Source of the DNA: Competibacter_A sp002352125
GTDB lineage: Bacteria; Pseudomonadota; Gammaproteobacteria; Competibacterales; Competibacteraceae
Direction of reading: 5' to 3'
DNA: 64,000 bases
Assembly: GCA_035441325.1 (NCBI GenBank)
Contig: DAOROA010000008.1
Span: 1-64,000, forward strand
Shown here: positions 26,743 to 35,856 of the stretch, piece after piece
How the letters are laid out: every line of letters starts with the position of its first letter
Numbering within the stretch: position 1 is the first letter of the stretch
The notes under the pieces: generated by a model
What the model saw: only the letters and a program-made list of their open reading frames with translations
Database searches by the model: none
What the model was told of the DNA's origin: nothing
Position numbers and translations under genes: made by a program

Positions 26743-28116
26743 ATGCGTTCGCTCAGAAGCCGGCTATTCGTCGCCGCGAGCGTGGTGTTGGCCGGCTTTC
26801 TCGGTCTGACCGGCCTGACCCTGGACAACGCGTTTCGCGATAGCGCCCTGGCCGCAGTCCAGGGCCGCTTGCAAGCACAAGTCTACATCTTGCTGGGCGC
26901 CGCCGATCTGGATGCTTTCAACCGGTTGACGCTTCCCCAGGCGTTGCCGGAAGCGCGCTTCTCCATGCCCGATTCCGGCCTGTACGCCGACGTAGTAGAC
27001 AACCAAGGCAACTTGGTGTGGCGCTCGCCTTCGCTGCTGGGTCTGGCGCTACCGTTCTTCCCGGCGGTACGCAACGCCGGCGAAACCCAATTTGCATTGA
27101 TCAAATCCTCCAACGACACTCCGCTGTTCGTGATGGCCTTCACGGTCAATTGGGAAACCAGCCCCAACCAATATCAGCTCTACACGTTCCGGGTCGCCGA
27201 AACCCAGTGGGAATTCCTCGATCAACTCTGGAGCTTTCGCCAAGGACTATGGGGCTGGCTGTTGGCCGCGACCTGCGTGCTGCTGGCGGCACAGGGTTTG
27301 ATCTTGCACTGGAGCCTGAAACCGCTGCGGCGGGTCGCTGCCGAAGTCAAGGACATCGAAACCAGCCAGCGAACCGAACTTGGCGGCGGCTACCCCGAAG
27401 AATTGCTCCCGCTGACCGCAAATTTGAACGCCTTGCTTCGGCAAAGCCGCGCCCATTTGGAACGTTACCGCAACGCCCTGGCCGATCTGGCCCATAGTCT
27501 GAAAACGCCGTTGGCGGTGTTGCGCGGTGCCTTGGAAAACAGCGCGCCTCCCGACGAACTGCGACAAACGCTGGACGAACAACTGGAACGGATGAACCGC
27601 ACGGTGGACTACCAGCTACAGCGGGCCGCTGCCTCCGGCCGCATCGCCCTGAGCGCGCCGTTGCCGGTTGCCCCCGTCGCTCGCAAGATCCTCGATTCGC
27701 TGGCCAAAGTTTACGCCGACCGCGCACCGCGCCTCAGCAGCGAAGTGGCGATCAATACGGCGTTTTACGGCGACGAAGGCGATCTGCTGGAAATCCTCGG
27801 TAACTTGGCCGATAACGCTTGCAAATGGTGTCGCCGACGAGTGGTGATGCGCGCCTATCCCGCCGATCGCGACGGACGAACGGAACTTATAGTAGAAGTG
27901 GAGGACGATGGACCTGGCATCCCCGCCGAACAAGCGCCGCTGCTGCTCGGCCGCGGCCAGCGCGCCGATCCGACGGTCGCCGGCCACGGCATCGGACTGG
28001 CGGTGGTGCGAGATTTGGTCGAAGAGGTTTACTACGGCCGGCTGGACATCGATCGCGGTTCGCTCGGCGGCGCGCTAGTGCGGGCGCGGCTGCGCTTCCA
28101 AGCCAACGGTGGCTAG
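26743..28116 (+). CDS. Sensor histidine kinase, PhoQ-like
   Basis: A 457-residue membrane kinase with two helices (about residues 8-28 and 169-190) flanking a 140-residue periplasmic sensor domain. The H-box DLAHSLKTPLAVL carries the phosphorylated His251, followed by an N-box (NLADNACKWC), a D-box (DDGPGIP) and a G-box (GHGIGLAVV). The H-box and the VVDNQGNLVWRSPSL stretch recall PhoQ-like kinases. It pairs with the response regulator directly upstream and with the PepSY protein. Confidence 0.94.
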   Translation: MRSLRSRLFVAASVVLAGFLGLTGLTLDNAFRDSALAAVQGRLQAQVYILLGAADLDAFNRLTLPQALPEARFSMPDSGLYADVVDNQGNLVWRSPSLLGLALPFFPAVRNAGETQFALIKSSNDTPLFVMAFTVNWETSPNQYQLYTFRVAETQWEFLDQLWSFRQGLWGWLLAATCVLLAAQGLILHWSLKPLRRVAAEVKDIETSQRTELGGGYPEELLPLTANLNALLRQSRAHLERYRNALADLAHSLKTPLAVLRGALENSAPPDELRQTLDEQLERMNRTVDYQLQRAAASGRIALSAPLPVAPVARKILDSLAKVYADRAPRLSSEVAINTAFYGDEGDLLEILGNLADNACKWCRRRVVMRAYPADRDGRTELIVEVEDDGPGIPAEQAPLLLGRGQRADPTVAGHGIGLAVVRDLVEEVYYGRLDIDRGSLGGALVRARLRFQANGG

Positions 28117-28228
28117 ATCCGGCGCATCCCGGACGCGCGCCGGTTCGCGATCCTCGGACGACCCGAGTGGCTCTTGAGAAATCAAGAAATCAATATTAGA
28201 GAATTACGACAAAAAAAGAGATAACGCC

Positions 28229-29185
28229 ATGCTGACCATCGCCACCTTCAATCTATGCAACTTGGGCGCGGGCGCGTCTCCAACGCGATTCGCGCGGCTC
28301 GGCGCCATCATCGTCCAAGAGCTGGGGACACCGACCATTCTGGCGTTGCAAGAAATCGTTGCGGAAAGCCCGGAGCTGGCGGGGGGCCGGGTTCCGGCCG
28401 ACGCGGCTTACCAAGCCTTGATCGCCGCTATCTTGGATGCTGGCGGACCGGCCTACACCTACCGGGAAATTCCGCCCCTAGCCCGGCAAGATGGCGGCAT
28501 GGCTGGCGCCAATATTCGCGTCGGATTGCTGTTCGATCCGGCGCGAGCAGTTTTTCTCGACCGCGGTAATGCCGGCCCGGAAGACAGCACCGGCATCCGC
28601 TTTAGCGGTGGTAGCCCTAGCTTGACCCTCAATCCCGGCCGCATCGTGCCCGGCCATCCCGCCTTCGCGGGCGACAACCGCCACCACTGGGCGCCCAGCC
28701 GCAAGGCGCTGGCGGCAGAATTCGCAGTCCAAGGCCGGCGCTTATTCGTGATCGTTTGCCATTTCAAATCCATGCGCTCGATCACTCGCCGCGAGGAGGA
28801 TTACGCCAAGAAGCAGCGCCACGCTCAAGCCCAGGTCGTTCACCATTTCGCCGCCGATCTGCTGGCTTGCGACCCCCGGTCAGCCATCGTGATCTTGGGC
28901 GATCTGAACGACCTACCGGGTTCCAAGACGCTGAAATTGCTCAAAGGCGAGTGGTTCCACAACCTGCTGGACGATCAGCCGTGCGGTCAAGGCTATACCC
29001 GCCGGCACGGCGGTCAGCCGCAAGCGCTGGATCACATCCTGGTTAGTCCGGCGCTAAGGCACGGCGCGACGGCGCGTATCCCGCACGTCAACAGCGATGC
29101 CGCTCCGGGCGAACCCGAGCCGGCTAGCGATCACGATCCGGTCGTGGCATCGCTGCCAGCATTCGCCGAAATGGATTACGGCTGA
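28229..29185 (+). CDS. Endonuclease/exonuclease/phosphatase (EEP) family protein
   Basis: A 318-residue metal-dependent hydrolase of the DNase I fold. Motifs: ATFNLCNLG at the N-terminus, LALQEI (metal-binding Glu), VIVCHFKS, ILGDLNDLPGSK and a final SDHDPV with the catalytic His. The family includes nucleases, phosphodiesterases and lipid phosphatases; substrate cannot be told. There is no clear signal peptide, so it is probably cytoplasmic. It stands alone 112 bases after the sensor kinase and converges on the YkgJ gene. Confidence 0.92.
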   Translation: MLTIATFNLCNLGAGASPTRFARLGAIIVQELGTPTILALQEIVAESPELAGGRVPADAAYQALIAAILDAGGPAYTYREIPPLARQDGGMAGANIRVGLLFDPARAVFLDRGNAGPEDSTGIRFSGGSPSLTLNPGRIVPGHPAFAGDNRHHWAPSRKALAAEFAVQGRRLFVIVCHFKSMRSITRREEDYAKKQRHAQAQVVHHFAADLLACDPRSAIVILGDLNDLPGSKTLKLLKGEWFHNLLDDQPCGQGYTRRHGGQPQALDHILVSPALRHGATARIPHVNSDAAPGEPEPASDHDPVVASLPAFAEMDYG

Positions 29186-29200
29186 TCCAACCGCTCCAGA

Positions 29201-29998
29201 TTACGAACCAGAGCCGCCACCTTCTTTGGCTGCTGCGGCGTTTCGCCTCATCAAGCGGTCGAACACGTCTCGCACCAGGTCCGTTCCGAGAGATTGCAGC
29301 GTTTCGTCCGGATGCGTCTCCGCCCATTCCAGGGCCAAGATCAATGGCACCCACCGGGCGCCTTCCCGGCTTCGCTCCGCATCGAGACCCCTGACCGTTT
29401 TGGCGACGCGGGCGACCAACTTTACGCTTTCGATCGAATCCACGGTCGGCTTAGCGCAGTTTTCGGCCGGCGTGACGACCAGATACTCGCGGCAAGCGAG
29501 GGGCCTTTCGGCGTAAATCGAACACGACTCCTCTTCGAGAAACGGACAGGCGATGCCTTGCCGGAAATACTCCAAGCCCAGCGGATCGACCTCTTCGTCT
29601 CTCACGCTGTTCGGCCGACGCAATTTTTCCAGTAAACCGGCTTCTTGCAAACGCATTCGCGCCTCTTCGAAGCGAGCCAAAATTTTCGATTTTCGCGGTT
29701 CCGGCATGTCGCCCACCACTTCCGCAAGTCGCCGCGTTTCGATTTCCGAAATCGGCACCAATTGCCGGCAACAAGCACCGCACCCTTGTTTGCACGAAAC
29801 CGTCAATCCTTCCGCCTGCGCGTTTTCCACCGACAAATCGACAAAAGAATCGGCCAAATATCGAAAAAAAGGTAGCAGCTTCGCCAATCGTGTCGGGCCG
29901 GCCGGAACCGGCATCTCTAATCGTATCGTTTTGCCAGCAATTTTAAGCTCGGCAGTAGCATTTACCCATTCAGCGGCTTTTTCGGTATCGGTCGTCAT
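29201..29998 (-). CDS. YkgJ-family cysteine-cluster protein
   Basis: A 265-residue protein with the CxxxCxxCC cluster of the YkgJ/Fe-Zn-chelating family (CKQGCGACCRQLVP, about residue 80) and later conserved Cys residues in ACPFLEEESCSIYAERPLACREY. Members bind iron or zinc, and some modify peptides or proteins. I chose the ATG at 29998 rather than 30034 because the upstream 12 residues are Arg/Gln-rich and unlike the family. A possible 24-codon ORF lies 77 bases upstream on the same strand. Confidence 0.88.
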   Translation of the reverse strand: MTTDTEKAAEWVNATAELKIAGKTIRLEMPVPAGPTRLAKLLPFFRYLADSFVDLSVENAQAEGLTVSCKQGCGACCRQLVPISEIETRRLAEVVGDMPEPRKSKILARFEEARMRLQEAGLLEKLRRPNSVRDEEVDPLGLEYFRQGIACPFLEEESCSIYAERPLACREYLVVTPAENCAKPTVDSIESVKLVARVAKTVRGLDAERSREGARWVPLILALEWAETHPDETLQSLGTDLVRDVFDRLMRRNAAAAKEGGGSGS

Positions 29999-30075
29999 AT
30001 CAGAACCCTGCGTTTTTTGACGGCGAAGCAGCACGATCTTAAATCCATTTATTAGCTGTTTCTGCTTTGGCCTCT

Positions 30076-30150
30076 TTATTTATCGCTGCGCCGCTCGTCG
30101 TTCGGCGACATATACAGATTGTAGCTCGGAACTTCGATGTTCACTGGCAT
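30076..30150 (-). CDS. Putative 24-aa peptide upstream of the YkgJ gene
   Basis: ATG at 30148-30150 opens a 24-codon frame (M-P-V-N-I-E-V-P-S-Y-N-L-Y-M-S-P then a charged tail) ending in TAA at 30076-30078. A good Shine-Dalgarno GGAGAG sits about nine bases upstream. Composition is not random-looking, and it contains an ExxxY spacing (Glu6, Tyr10). It points towards the YkgJ cysteine-cluster gene 77 bases downstream. It may be a real small peptide, a leader, or chance. Confidence 0.35.
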   Translation of the reverse strand: MPVNIEVPSYNLYMSPNDERRSDK

Positions 30151-30279
30151 GAGCGGACTCTCTCCAATTCGTTAAGGAATCTTTCAGCCAGTTTGCTTTA
30201 AAACGTCGACCAAGCCGGGAAGCAATGCCGTTCAGGCGTTGTCCGCCGATTCAACAAGTTGTTTTCTGGAGAGTTTCAC

Positions 30280-30678
30280 ATGCAAAAATCGCTATTCTTT
30301 GGCACGGTCACCCTGCTGTGTTCTTTGCTGGCAATTCCGGTTGCTTACGCGCACCAGTATTACGACGATCAGAATGGTGACAGCCACTACTATCGTCATA
30401 CATATCGATACGACCACCACAAAATCCAACATCTACGAGCCAAAATTGAGCGCAACCAAGCAGAACGGGAACGGGTTTTGCGGATTTACAACCATGCACG
30501 CCACACGGGCGATTGGGCCACGGTGCGATTCGAACGCTCTCGGCTGGATCAGTTGGATCGAGAAATCCAGCGTGACCGGTACGAACTGCAACGCGCTTAC
30601 AAAAAAGCGCGGTGGGATCGCGACGAGCGTGGCGGGGAATGGCATGATCGCTACGGATATCAGCGCGATCGCTATTGA
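30280..30678 (+). CDS. Small secreted coiled-coil protein
   Basis: A 132-residue protein with a signal peptide (MQKSLFFGTVTLLCSLLAIP to AYA, residues 1-24) followed by a His/Tyr-rich segment (HQYYDDQNGDSHYY) and a highly charged helix (residues about 48-132, many Arg/Glu) typical of a coiled coil. A strong GGAGAG lies 8 bases before ATG 30280. The His-rich N-terminus could bind metal. I do not recognise a family. It stands alone and converges on the GGDEF/EAL gene, 38 bases away. Confidence 0.8.
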   Translation: MQKSLFFGTVTLLCSLLAIPVAYAHQYYDDQNGDSHYYRHTYRYDHHKIQHLRAKIERNQAERERVLRIYNHARHTGDWATVRFERSRLDQLDREIQRDRYELQRAYKKARWDRDERGGEWHDRYGYQRDRY

Positions 30679-30716
30679 TCGCGTAGTGCCGACGAACGCG
30701 CAAAGCGCGTAGCTTC

Positions 30717-33518
30717 CTATCCGGCGAATCCGGATTCTCTCTTCAGCAGCGCTTCAAACTCGGCGGCCGGTAATGGCGGAGCGAACAGATAGCCTTGCCC
30801 ATGCCGGCAACCGAGGGACTGCAATTGCGCGGCCTGTTCCCCAGTTTCGATTCCTTCGCCGATCACGTCCAGGTCGAAAGCCGCCGCCAGCGCGATCACG
30901 CTTTGGGCGATGGCCTTGTCGCGTGGGCTCACCGCAATATCTTGGACAAACGAGCGGTCGATCTTGAGCGTGTCGACCGGAAACTGCTTGAGATAGCCCA
31001 AGTTGGAATAGCCCGTACCGAAGTCGTCGATGGCCAATCGCACGCCGATATCCTTTAAATTCTGAAGCTTCGCGATGGTTCCGGCCGGATCGCGGATCAG
31101 GTTGCTCTCGGTGATTTCGAGCGTCAGGTCGAACGGCTCCAGCGCGCTATTGCGTAGCGCGGTGCCGATCTCGCTTACCAGCGCACCATGCCGAAATTGC
31201 CGCGCCGACAAATTGACGCTCAACCGTAGCGGCGGCTCGCTCGGATAGCGCAGTTGCCAAGCGCGAACTTGCCGGCAAGCGTCTTCCAGTACCCACTGGC
31301 CAAGATCGATGATCAATCCCGTCTCTTCGGCTATGGGGATGATGCTGGATGGCGCAACCAACCCTCGCAGCGGATGTTGCCAGCGCACCAGCGCCTCCAC
31401 TTCGCGCAGGTGCCCATCTTTCAGCGAAACGATGGGTTGGTAGTAGACCCGGAGCTCTTGCCGCTCTATGGCTTGGCGCAGTTCGGTTTCCAGATCGAGC
31501 CGTTCCACGGCAGCCGCGTTGAGTTGGGCGTCAAAGATAGCGTAGCAACCCTTGCCGCTGCTCTTGGCGTGGTACATGGCCAAATCTGCCTTGCGGAGCA
31601 GGTCGTCGGTACTGTCCTGGTTCGGGGCGCTGATCGCGATACCCATGCTGCCGCCAACAAATAAATCGCGCCCTTCGAGCCGGATCGGATCGCGCAATTC
31701 GCCGATCAATCGATTGGCTATCGGCATCACCTGGTCCACGTCGGTTACTCCTTCGACCAGGATCGTGAACTCGTCGCCGCCGAGTCGCGCCGCCGTGTCG
31801 TCTCGGCGCAGACAGCCCCGTACCCGGTCCGCAATCACTCGTAACACCTGATCCCCACAAGCGTGGCCCAAGCTGTCGTTGACGATCTTGAAGTTATCCA
31901 GATCGAAGAAGATCACCGCGACCGACCGGCCCTCGGCATCGGCCCGAACGAGCCCTTGCCGCAGCCGGTCTCTGAAACGGGCCCGGTTGGCCAAACCGGT
32001 CAGCGGATCGCGAAACGCTAATTGGGTAAGCTCTCGTTCGTAGGACTTGCGCTCGGTCACGTCGTGGTAGGTCGCCACGATCCCGGCTACCGCCGGCTCG
32101 TCGAGCGAGTTCGCGAGGATGACTTCGAAATCGCGCCAAGCGTTCGGACCGTGGCGCAGACGCACCGCGCCGATCAACATCGAACCGGCCAGCTCCGCCA
32201 CTTTGGCCAGCAAACCGCGCATCGTGTCGACATCCTCCGGATGTATCCGGTCGAGCACGCTCTGACCGGACAGCGCCTCCACCGAACACCCCCACATCGA
32301 TTCGACGGCCGGGCTGGCGTAACGAATCGTGCCATCGAGAGTCAGGATAGCGATGACATCCGAAACGCTGCGGATCAAGGCGCGGAACCGCTCGTGGCTG
32401 GCGCGCAGCGCCTGCTCGGCACGCATGCGCTCCGCTAACTCGTCGCGCACTGCCCGGTACAGCCGCGCATTCTCCAGTGCCGCCGAGATCTGGCTGGCGT
32501 AAAGCGCGGCGATTTGCAACGTGTCCGGATTGAACGATGTCGTCGAAAAGCGCATGGCATAGAGCAGACCCCGAATCCGCTCCTCGCGGCGAATCGGGAC
32601 TGCCAGCAACGCGCGCGCCGGACAGGCATGAAGTTCGAGCGAGAATCGCTCGACGGCAACGCGCAAATCCGGCGTACTGTAAGGCTCGGCACCGGCGAGG
32701 CATGAATCCGCGAGCAAGCGCTCGGCGAGCTGACTCCAAGCGACGCTCCACGCTGGATCGAGACCAAATTGGGCAACGCAGCGAAACCTGTCATCCGAGT
32801 CGCGCAACACCAGCGCTGCCGCATCCGCGCGCATCACGGCAGGAAACATGCGCACGGCTTCATCGCCGACCGCCGACTCATCGAGATGACGACCGATCTC
32901 GTGGCCGGTACGCACGATCTGTTCTAACTGGGTGTTGCGCTGCGCTTCTTCCAGCGCCAGGCCGATCCGGTACGCCATGGCCGTCAGCAGATCGACGTCG
33001 GCTTGCATGAACGGGGCCGACCGGCAGCGTGCCAAAATCAGCGCGCCCCGAGCGGCATGACTGCCGATCACCGGCAGCCAGACGACTGTCTCGGCGCCCA
33101 ACTCGCGCAGTTGAGAATTCACGTCGAGGTCTGCGCTCGTTGCCCCCGTCAGCATGGGCGTTCCGGAACGCATCACGGACGCCACGTAGCCGATCTCGAC
33201 ATCCGACGGCGGCTGCTGAAGCATATCCTCGGGGATGCCGATCACCGCCAGCGGCGAAAAGGTTCCCGTTCCCGCCGGATCCACGAGCACGACGATATCG
33301 GCTGCAAACAATTCCGATAGCGTGGAGAGCACCTGATCGAGCAAAAATTCCAGGGGGCCCGGCTCGCTCAGAATGGCGAGCAGGCGGGTGAGGCGAGTGG
33401 TGTCGCGGATAGCCGCCCGCGCCGCCTGTAAAGCGGTATCGCGAGCGGCGCGCAAGCGGTCAAAATCGTTCGGCTCGACCTGGAGCGCACGATCAGAGGC
33501 CGCATCAGGCCACGACAT
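30717..33518 (-). CDS. GAF-GAF-PAS-GGDEF-EAL bifunctional cyclic-di-GMP protein
   Basis: A 933-residue cytoplasmic signalling protein: two GAF domains (about 40-190 and 205-360), a PAS domain (about 375-490), GGDEF (about 500-665) and EAL (about 675-925). The cyclase site RLGGDEF is intact and preceded by an RxxD inhibitory site (RRDD five residues earlier). The EAL site has EVEALVRW, EITESNL, IDDFGTGYSNL and KIDRSF, so phosphodiesterase activity is also expected. It starts 12 bases after the FIST gene, which suggests that FIST senses a ligand and this protein converts it into a c-di-GMP change. Confidence 0.96.
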   Translation of the reverse strand: MSWPDAASDRALQVEPNDFDRLRAARDTALQAARAAIRDTTRLTRLLAILSEPGPLEFLLDQVLSTLSELFAADIVVLVDPAGTGTFSPLAVIGIPEDMLQQPPSDVEIGYVASVMRSGTPMLTGATSADLDVNSQLRELGAETVVWLPVIGSHAARGALILARCRSAPFMQADVDLLTAMAYRIGLALEEAQRNTQLEQIVRTGHEIGRHLDESAVGDEAVRMFPAVMRADAAALVLRDSDDRFRCVAQFGLDPAWSVAWSQLAERLLADSCLAGAEPYSTPDLRVAVERFSLELHACPARALLAVPIRREERIRGLLYAMRFSTTSFNPDTLQIAALYASQISAALENARLYRAVRDELAERMRAEQALRASHERFRALIRSVSDVIAILTLDGTIRYASPAVESMWGCSVEALSGQSVLDRIHPEDVDTMRGLLAKVAELAGSMLIGAVRLRHGPNAWRDFEVILANSLDEPAVAGIVATYHDVTERKSYERELTQLAFRDPLTGLANRARFRDRLRQGLVRADAEGRSVAVIFFDLDNFKIVNDSLGHACGDQVLRVIADRVRGCLRRDDTAARLGGDEFTILVEGVTDVDQVMPIANRLIGELRDPIRLEGRDLFVGGSMGIAISAPNQDSTDDLLRKADLAMYHAKSSGKGCYAIFDAQLNAAAVERLDLETELRQAIERQELRVYYQPIVSLKDGHLREVEALVRWQHPLRGLVAPSSIIPIAEETGLIIDLGQWVLEDACRQVRAWQLRYPSEPPLRLSVNLSARQFRHGALVSEIGTALRNSALEPFDLTLEITESNLIRDPAGTIAKLQNLKDIGVRLAIDDFGTGYSNLGYLKQFPVDTLKIDRSFVQDIAVSPRDKAIAQSVIALAAAFDLDVIGEGIETGEQAAQLQSLGCRHGQGYLFAPPLPAAEFEALLKRESGFAG

Positions 33519-33530
33519 CAGATCGATTCG

Positions 33531-34697
33531 CTATAAAGCCAAGGCGGTCAGCGTGGCGTTGTGCGTTCCCAGCACACCCGCCGTGCGCGCGAACTCGCCG
33601 CAGCAATAGAAACCGAAGGTCGGCACGGCACCGGCCGCCGCTTGAAGCCGGCGAGATTCCTCGGCTATCCGCTCCCCGAAGATGGTTGCACGGGCCGCGC
33701 AACTGAACGCCAGCAGGACGCCGGCGTCCGGATAGCTAGCGAGCGTCGCGCTCGCTACCTGCTCCACGATGCCGAGTAGGGTATCGGTGGTGCCCGTCAT
33801 GACTTGTACGGCGCTGCCTGCCGGCGGAACGCAACCCTGGATTCGCAACGTGCCGTTCTCCGTCTTGGAGCGAGCCACTCGGATCACGGACGATCCATCA
33901 GATTGGAGCAAACCGAACGGATGCGTGATGGACGTGCCCCAGAACTGGTCGGCGGCCAGTTGTCCCGGCGCCAACCCGAGTTGCTCCTCATAGGCGATGG
34001 CGGCTGGACGCCCGCCGAGCTCGATGATCTCCGTGCCTTCCGCACGGGTCACCAACAGCGGGATGCCGATCGGTTCCCAGCCGTGGCGCGTCACCACCGG
34101 CAGCGGCCGGTCGCTGGCGATCCACAGAGCCACCGCACCTTCCTCGACGACCCGGTCATCGTGGAATACGAACGTCCGCACGAACTTCAACTCATCGCCA
34201 GCGGCGCCGCCGGTGATGGAGACCTTCGGGCCGGTGATGCGATAAGCCCCCTGGAAGAGCTGCTGGAGGTCGCCGGTCAGACAATCCGCAAGCAATAGCA
34301 CGGCGGCATGGGGGCTAGGGCCAGCCTCGGCCCGGCTCGCCCGGGTGATCGCCTGGCCGGCCTGATCCAGTTGACCGCGAACGTGGTCGGCAGACGCCAC
34401 GCCGAACCGGTACGGTCCAGCCGTCAGCACGAGAACGCCGACTCCACCTCCGAACCCCAGATGTTGCCCCTGCACGATCTCGCCGGAACCGGTGGCCCCA
34501 ATCAGATGCGCGTCACCCGTAACGGACCGGATACCGGCTAGCAACGCTGGCAAATCGTATCGAGGTGTGGTGAAAACGATCACGAGCGCCGGCGCTTCGC
34601 CCGCCAACCCCGCGATCGCTGCCGTCGCTGCTTCTCGTCCCGCCTCGATGGCATCGTATGCCTGACTCAAACCTGTTCCCGCACGTATCTTCGTCAT
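33531..34697 (-). CDS. FIST domain sensory protein
   Basis: A 388-residue protein with FIST_N (about 1-200, LVIVFTTPRYDLPALLAG, LIGATGSGEI, VSITGGAAGDELKF) and FIST_C (about 205-365, ending in GVLLAFSCAARATIFG and FGFYCCGEFAR). FIST domains are cytoplasmic small-molecule (amino-acid-like) sensors coupled to signalling outputs. The ATG at 34697 has GGAG six bases before it and is preferred over 34727. It is in one operon with the GGDEF/EAL protein downstream and divergent from the oxidoreductase gene. Confidence 0.94.
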   Translation of the reverse strand: MTKIRAGTGLSQAYDAIEAGREAATAAIAGLAGEAPALVIVFTTPRYDLPALLAGIRSVTGDAHLIGATGSGEIVQGQHLGFGGGVGVLVLTAGPYRFGVASADHVRGQLDQAGQAITRASRAEAGPSPHAAVLLLADCLTGDLQQLFQGAYRITGPKVSITGGAAGDELKFVRTFVFHDDRVVEEGAVALWIASDRPLPVVTRHGWEPIGIPLLVTRAEGTEIIELGGRPAAIAYEEQLGLAPGQLAADQFWGTSITHPFGLLQSDGSSVIRVARSKTENGTLRIQGCVPPAGSAVQVMTGTTDTLLGIVEQVASATLASYPDAGVLLAFSCAARATIFGERIAEESRRLQAAAGAVPTFGFYCCGEFARTAGVLGTHNATLTALAL

Positions 34698-34885
34698 GTG
34701 ATTCTCCAATGAGAGAGATTTTCCCACATTGGACCATCGGCAGGAATCGCAGAAATTGAAGGTCTATTTGCTTGGCCGGGTATCCGCTTGGCCTCGGATC
34801 GCGCGATATGGAAAGCGATGGAAATATGTTCGCCGAATTCTGTCAAAAGAACCGTTCCAAAGTTCGTATGCCGAGAGGATCTTCG

Positions 34886-35833
34886 ATGACGACATCAACC
34901 ATGAAAGCTGTGCGCATTCACGCCTACGGCGGTCCTGAAGTGCTGCATTACGAAGATGTACCGATACCCTCCCCCAACCCCGACGATCTCTTGATCCGAG
35001 TGCGGGCCGCAGCGGTCAACCCGGTGGACTGGAAAATCCGAGAAGGCTATCTACAAGGCTTCCTGAAGCACGAACTGCCGCTGATCCTCGGTTGGGACGT
35101 ATCCGGCGAGGTCGTCGCGGCCGGTTCCGAAGTGACCGGCTTCAAGGTCGGTGACGAGGTGTACGCCCGGCCGGATATCGAGCGCGACGGCGCCTACGCC
35201 GAATACATCGCGGTCAAGGCCGGCGATGCCGCCCACAAGCCGGCCACGCTCGATCACGTTCACGCCGCCGCCGTACCGCTGACCGCCCTGACCGCTTGGC
35301 AGTCCTTGATCGATGCAGCCCGGTTGCAGGCCGGACAGACCGTGCTGATCCATGCCGCCGCCGGCGGTGTCGGCAGCCTGGCGGTGCAACTGGCCAAGGC
35401 GCGAGGTGCGCGCGTCATCGCCACCGCCTCGGCGGTCAATATCGGGTTGGCGATGGAGCTGGGTGCCGACCAATTCATCGACTACACCAAGACCCGCTTC
35501 GAGGATGTCGTCGAGGATGTGGATGCAGTGTTCGATACCATCGGTGGCGACACCCAAGAACGATCTTGGCAGGTCTTAAAACCGGGCGGGATATTGGTCT
35601 CGGTCGTCAACCCGCCGTCGAAAGAGACCGCTGCCGCCCGTGGCGTGCGAAGCGCTTTCGTGTTTATCCAACCCAGCGGCGAGCAACTGGCCGCCATCGC
35701 CCGGTTGATCGACGATGGCCGGATGAAACCGATCATTCACGCCGTCTTGCCGTTGACCGAGGCCCGCCAAGCGCACGTTATCAGCCAGGGAGGACACGCC
35801 CGAGGTAAAATCGTTCTTCGCATCGTCGATTGA
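34886..35833 (+). CDS. NADP-dependent quinone/zinc-type oxidoreductase (MDR family)
   Basis: A 315-residue medium-chain reductase without structural zinc: N-terminal GroES-like fold (MKAVRIHAYGGPEVLHYEDV, AAAVNPVDWKIREG) and a Rossmann domain (VLIHAAAGGVGSLAVQLAK, AxGGVGxxA). It resembles alkenal/quinone reductases. It overlaps by frame geometry the next gene (yqhD, ATG 23 bases after the stop), so the pair probably detoxifies reactive carbonyls together. The ATG at 34886 follows AGAGGAT; the longer upstream frame is unlikely. Confidence 0.92.
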   Translation: MTTSTMKAVRIHAYGGPEVLHYEDVPIPSPNPDDLLIRVRAAAVNPVDWKIREGYLQGFLKHELPLILGWDVSGEVVAAGSEVTGFKVGDEVYARPDIERDGAYAEYIAVKAGDAAHKPATLDHVHAAAVPLTALTAWQSLIDAARLQAGQTVLIHAAAGGVGSLAVQLAKARGARVIATASAVNIGLAMELGADQFIDYTKTRFEDVVEDVDAVFDTIGGDTQERSWQVLKPGGILVSVVNPPSKETAAARGVRSAFVFIQPSGEQLAAIARLIDDGRMKPIIHAVLPLTEARQAHVISQGGHARGKIVLRIVD

Positions 35834-35856
35834 TCCACCCTTCAGGAACCTGCGCC

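Noticed and set aside
30696..30710. ACGCGC-AAA-GCGCGT hairpin between two convergent genes
   Set aside because: Three-base loop, short stem and no U-tract; too weak to call a terminator.
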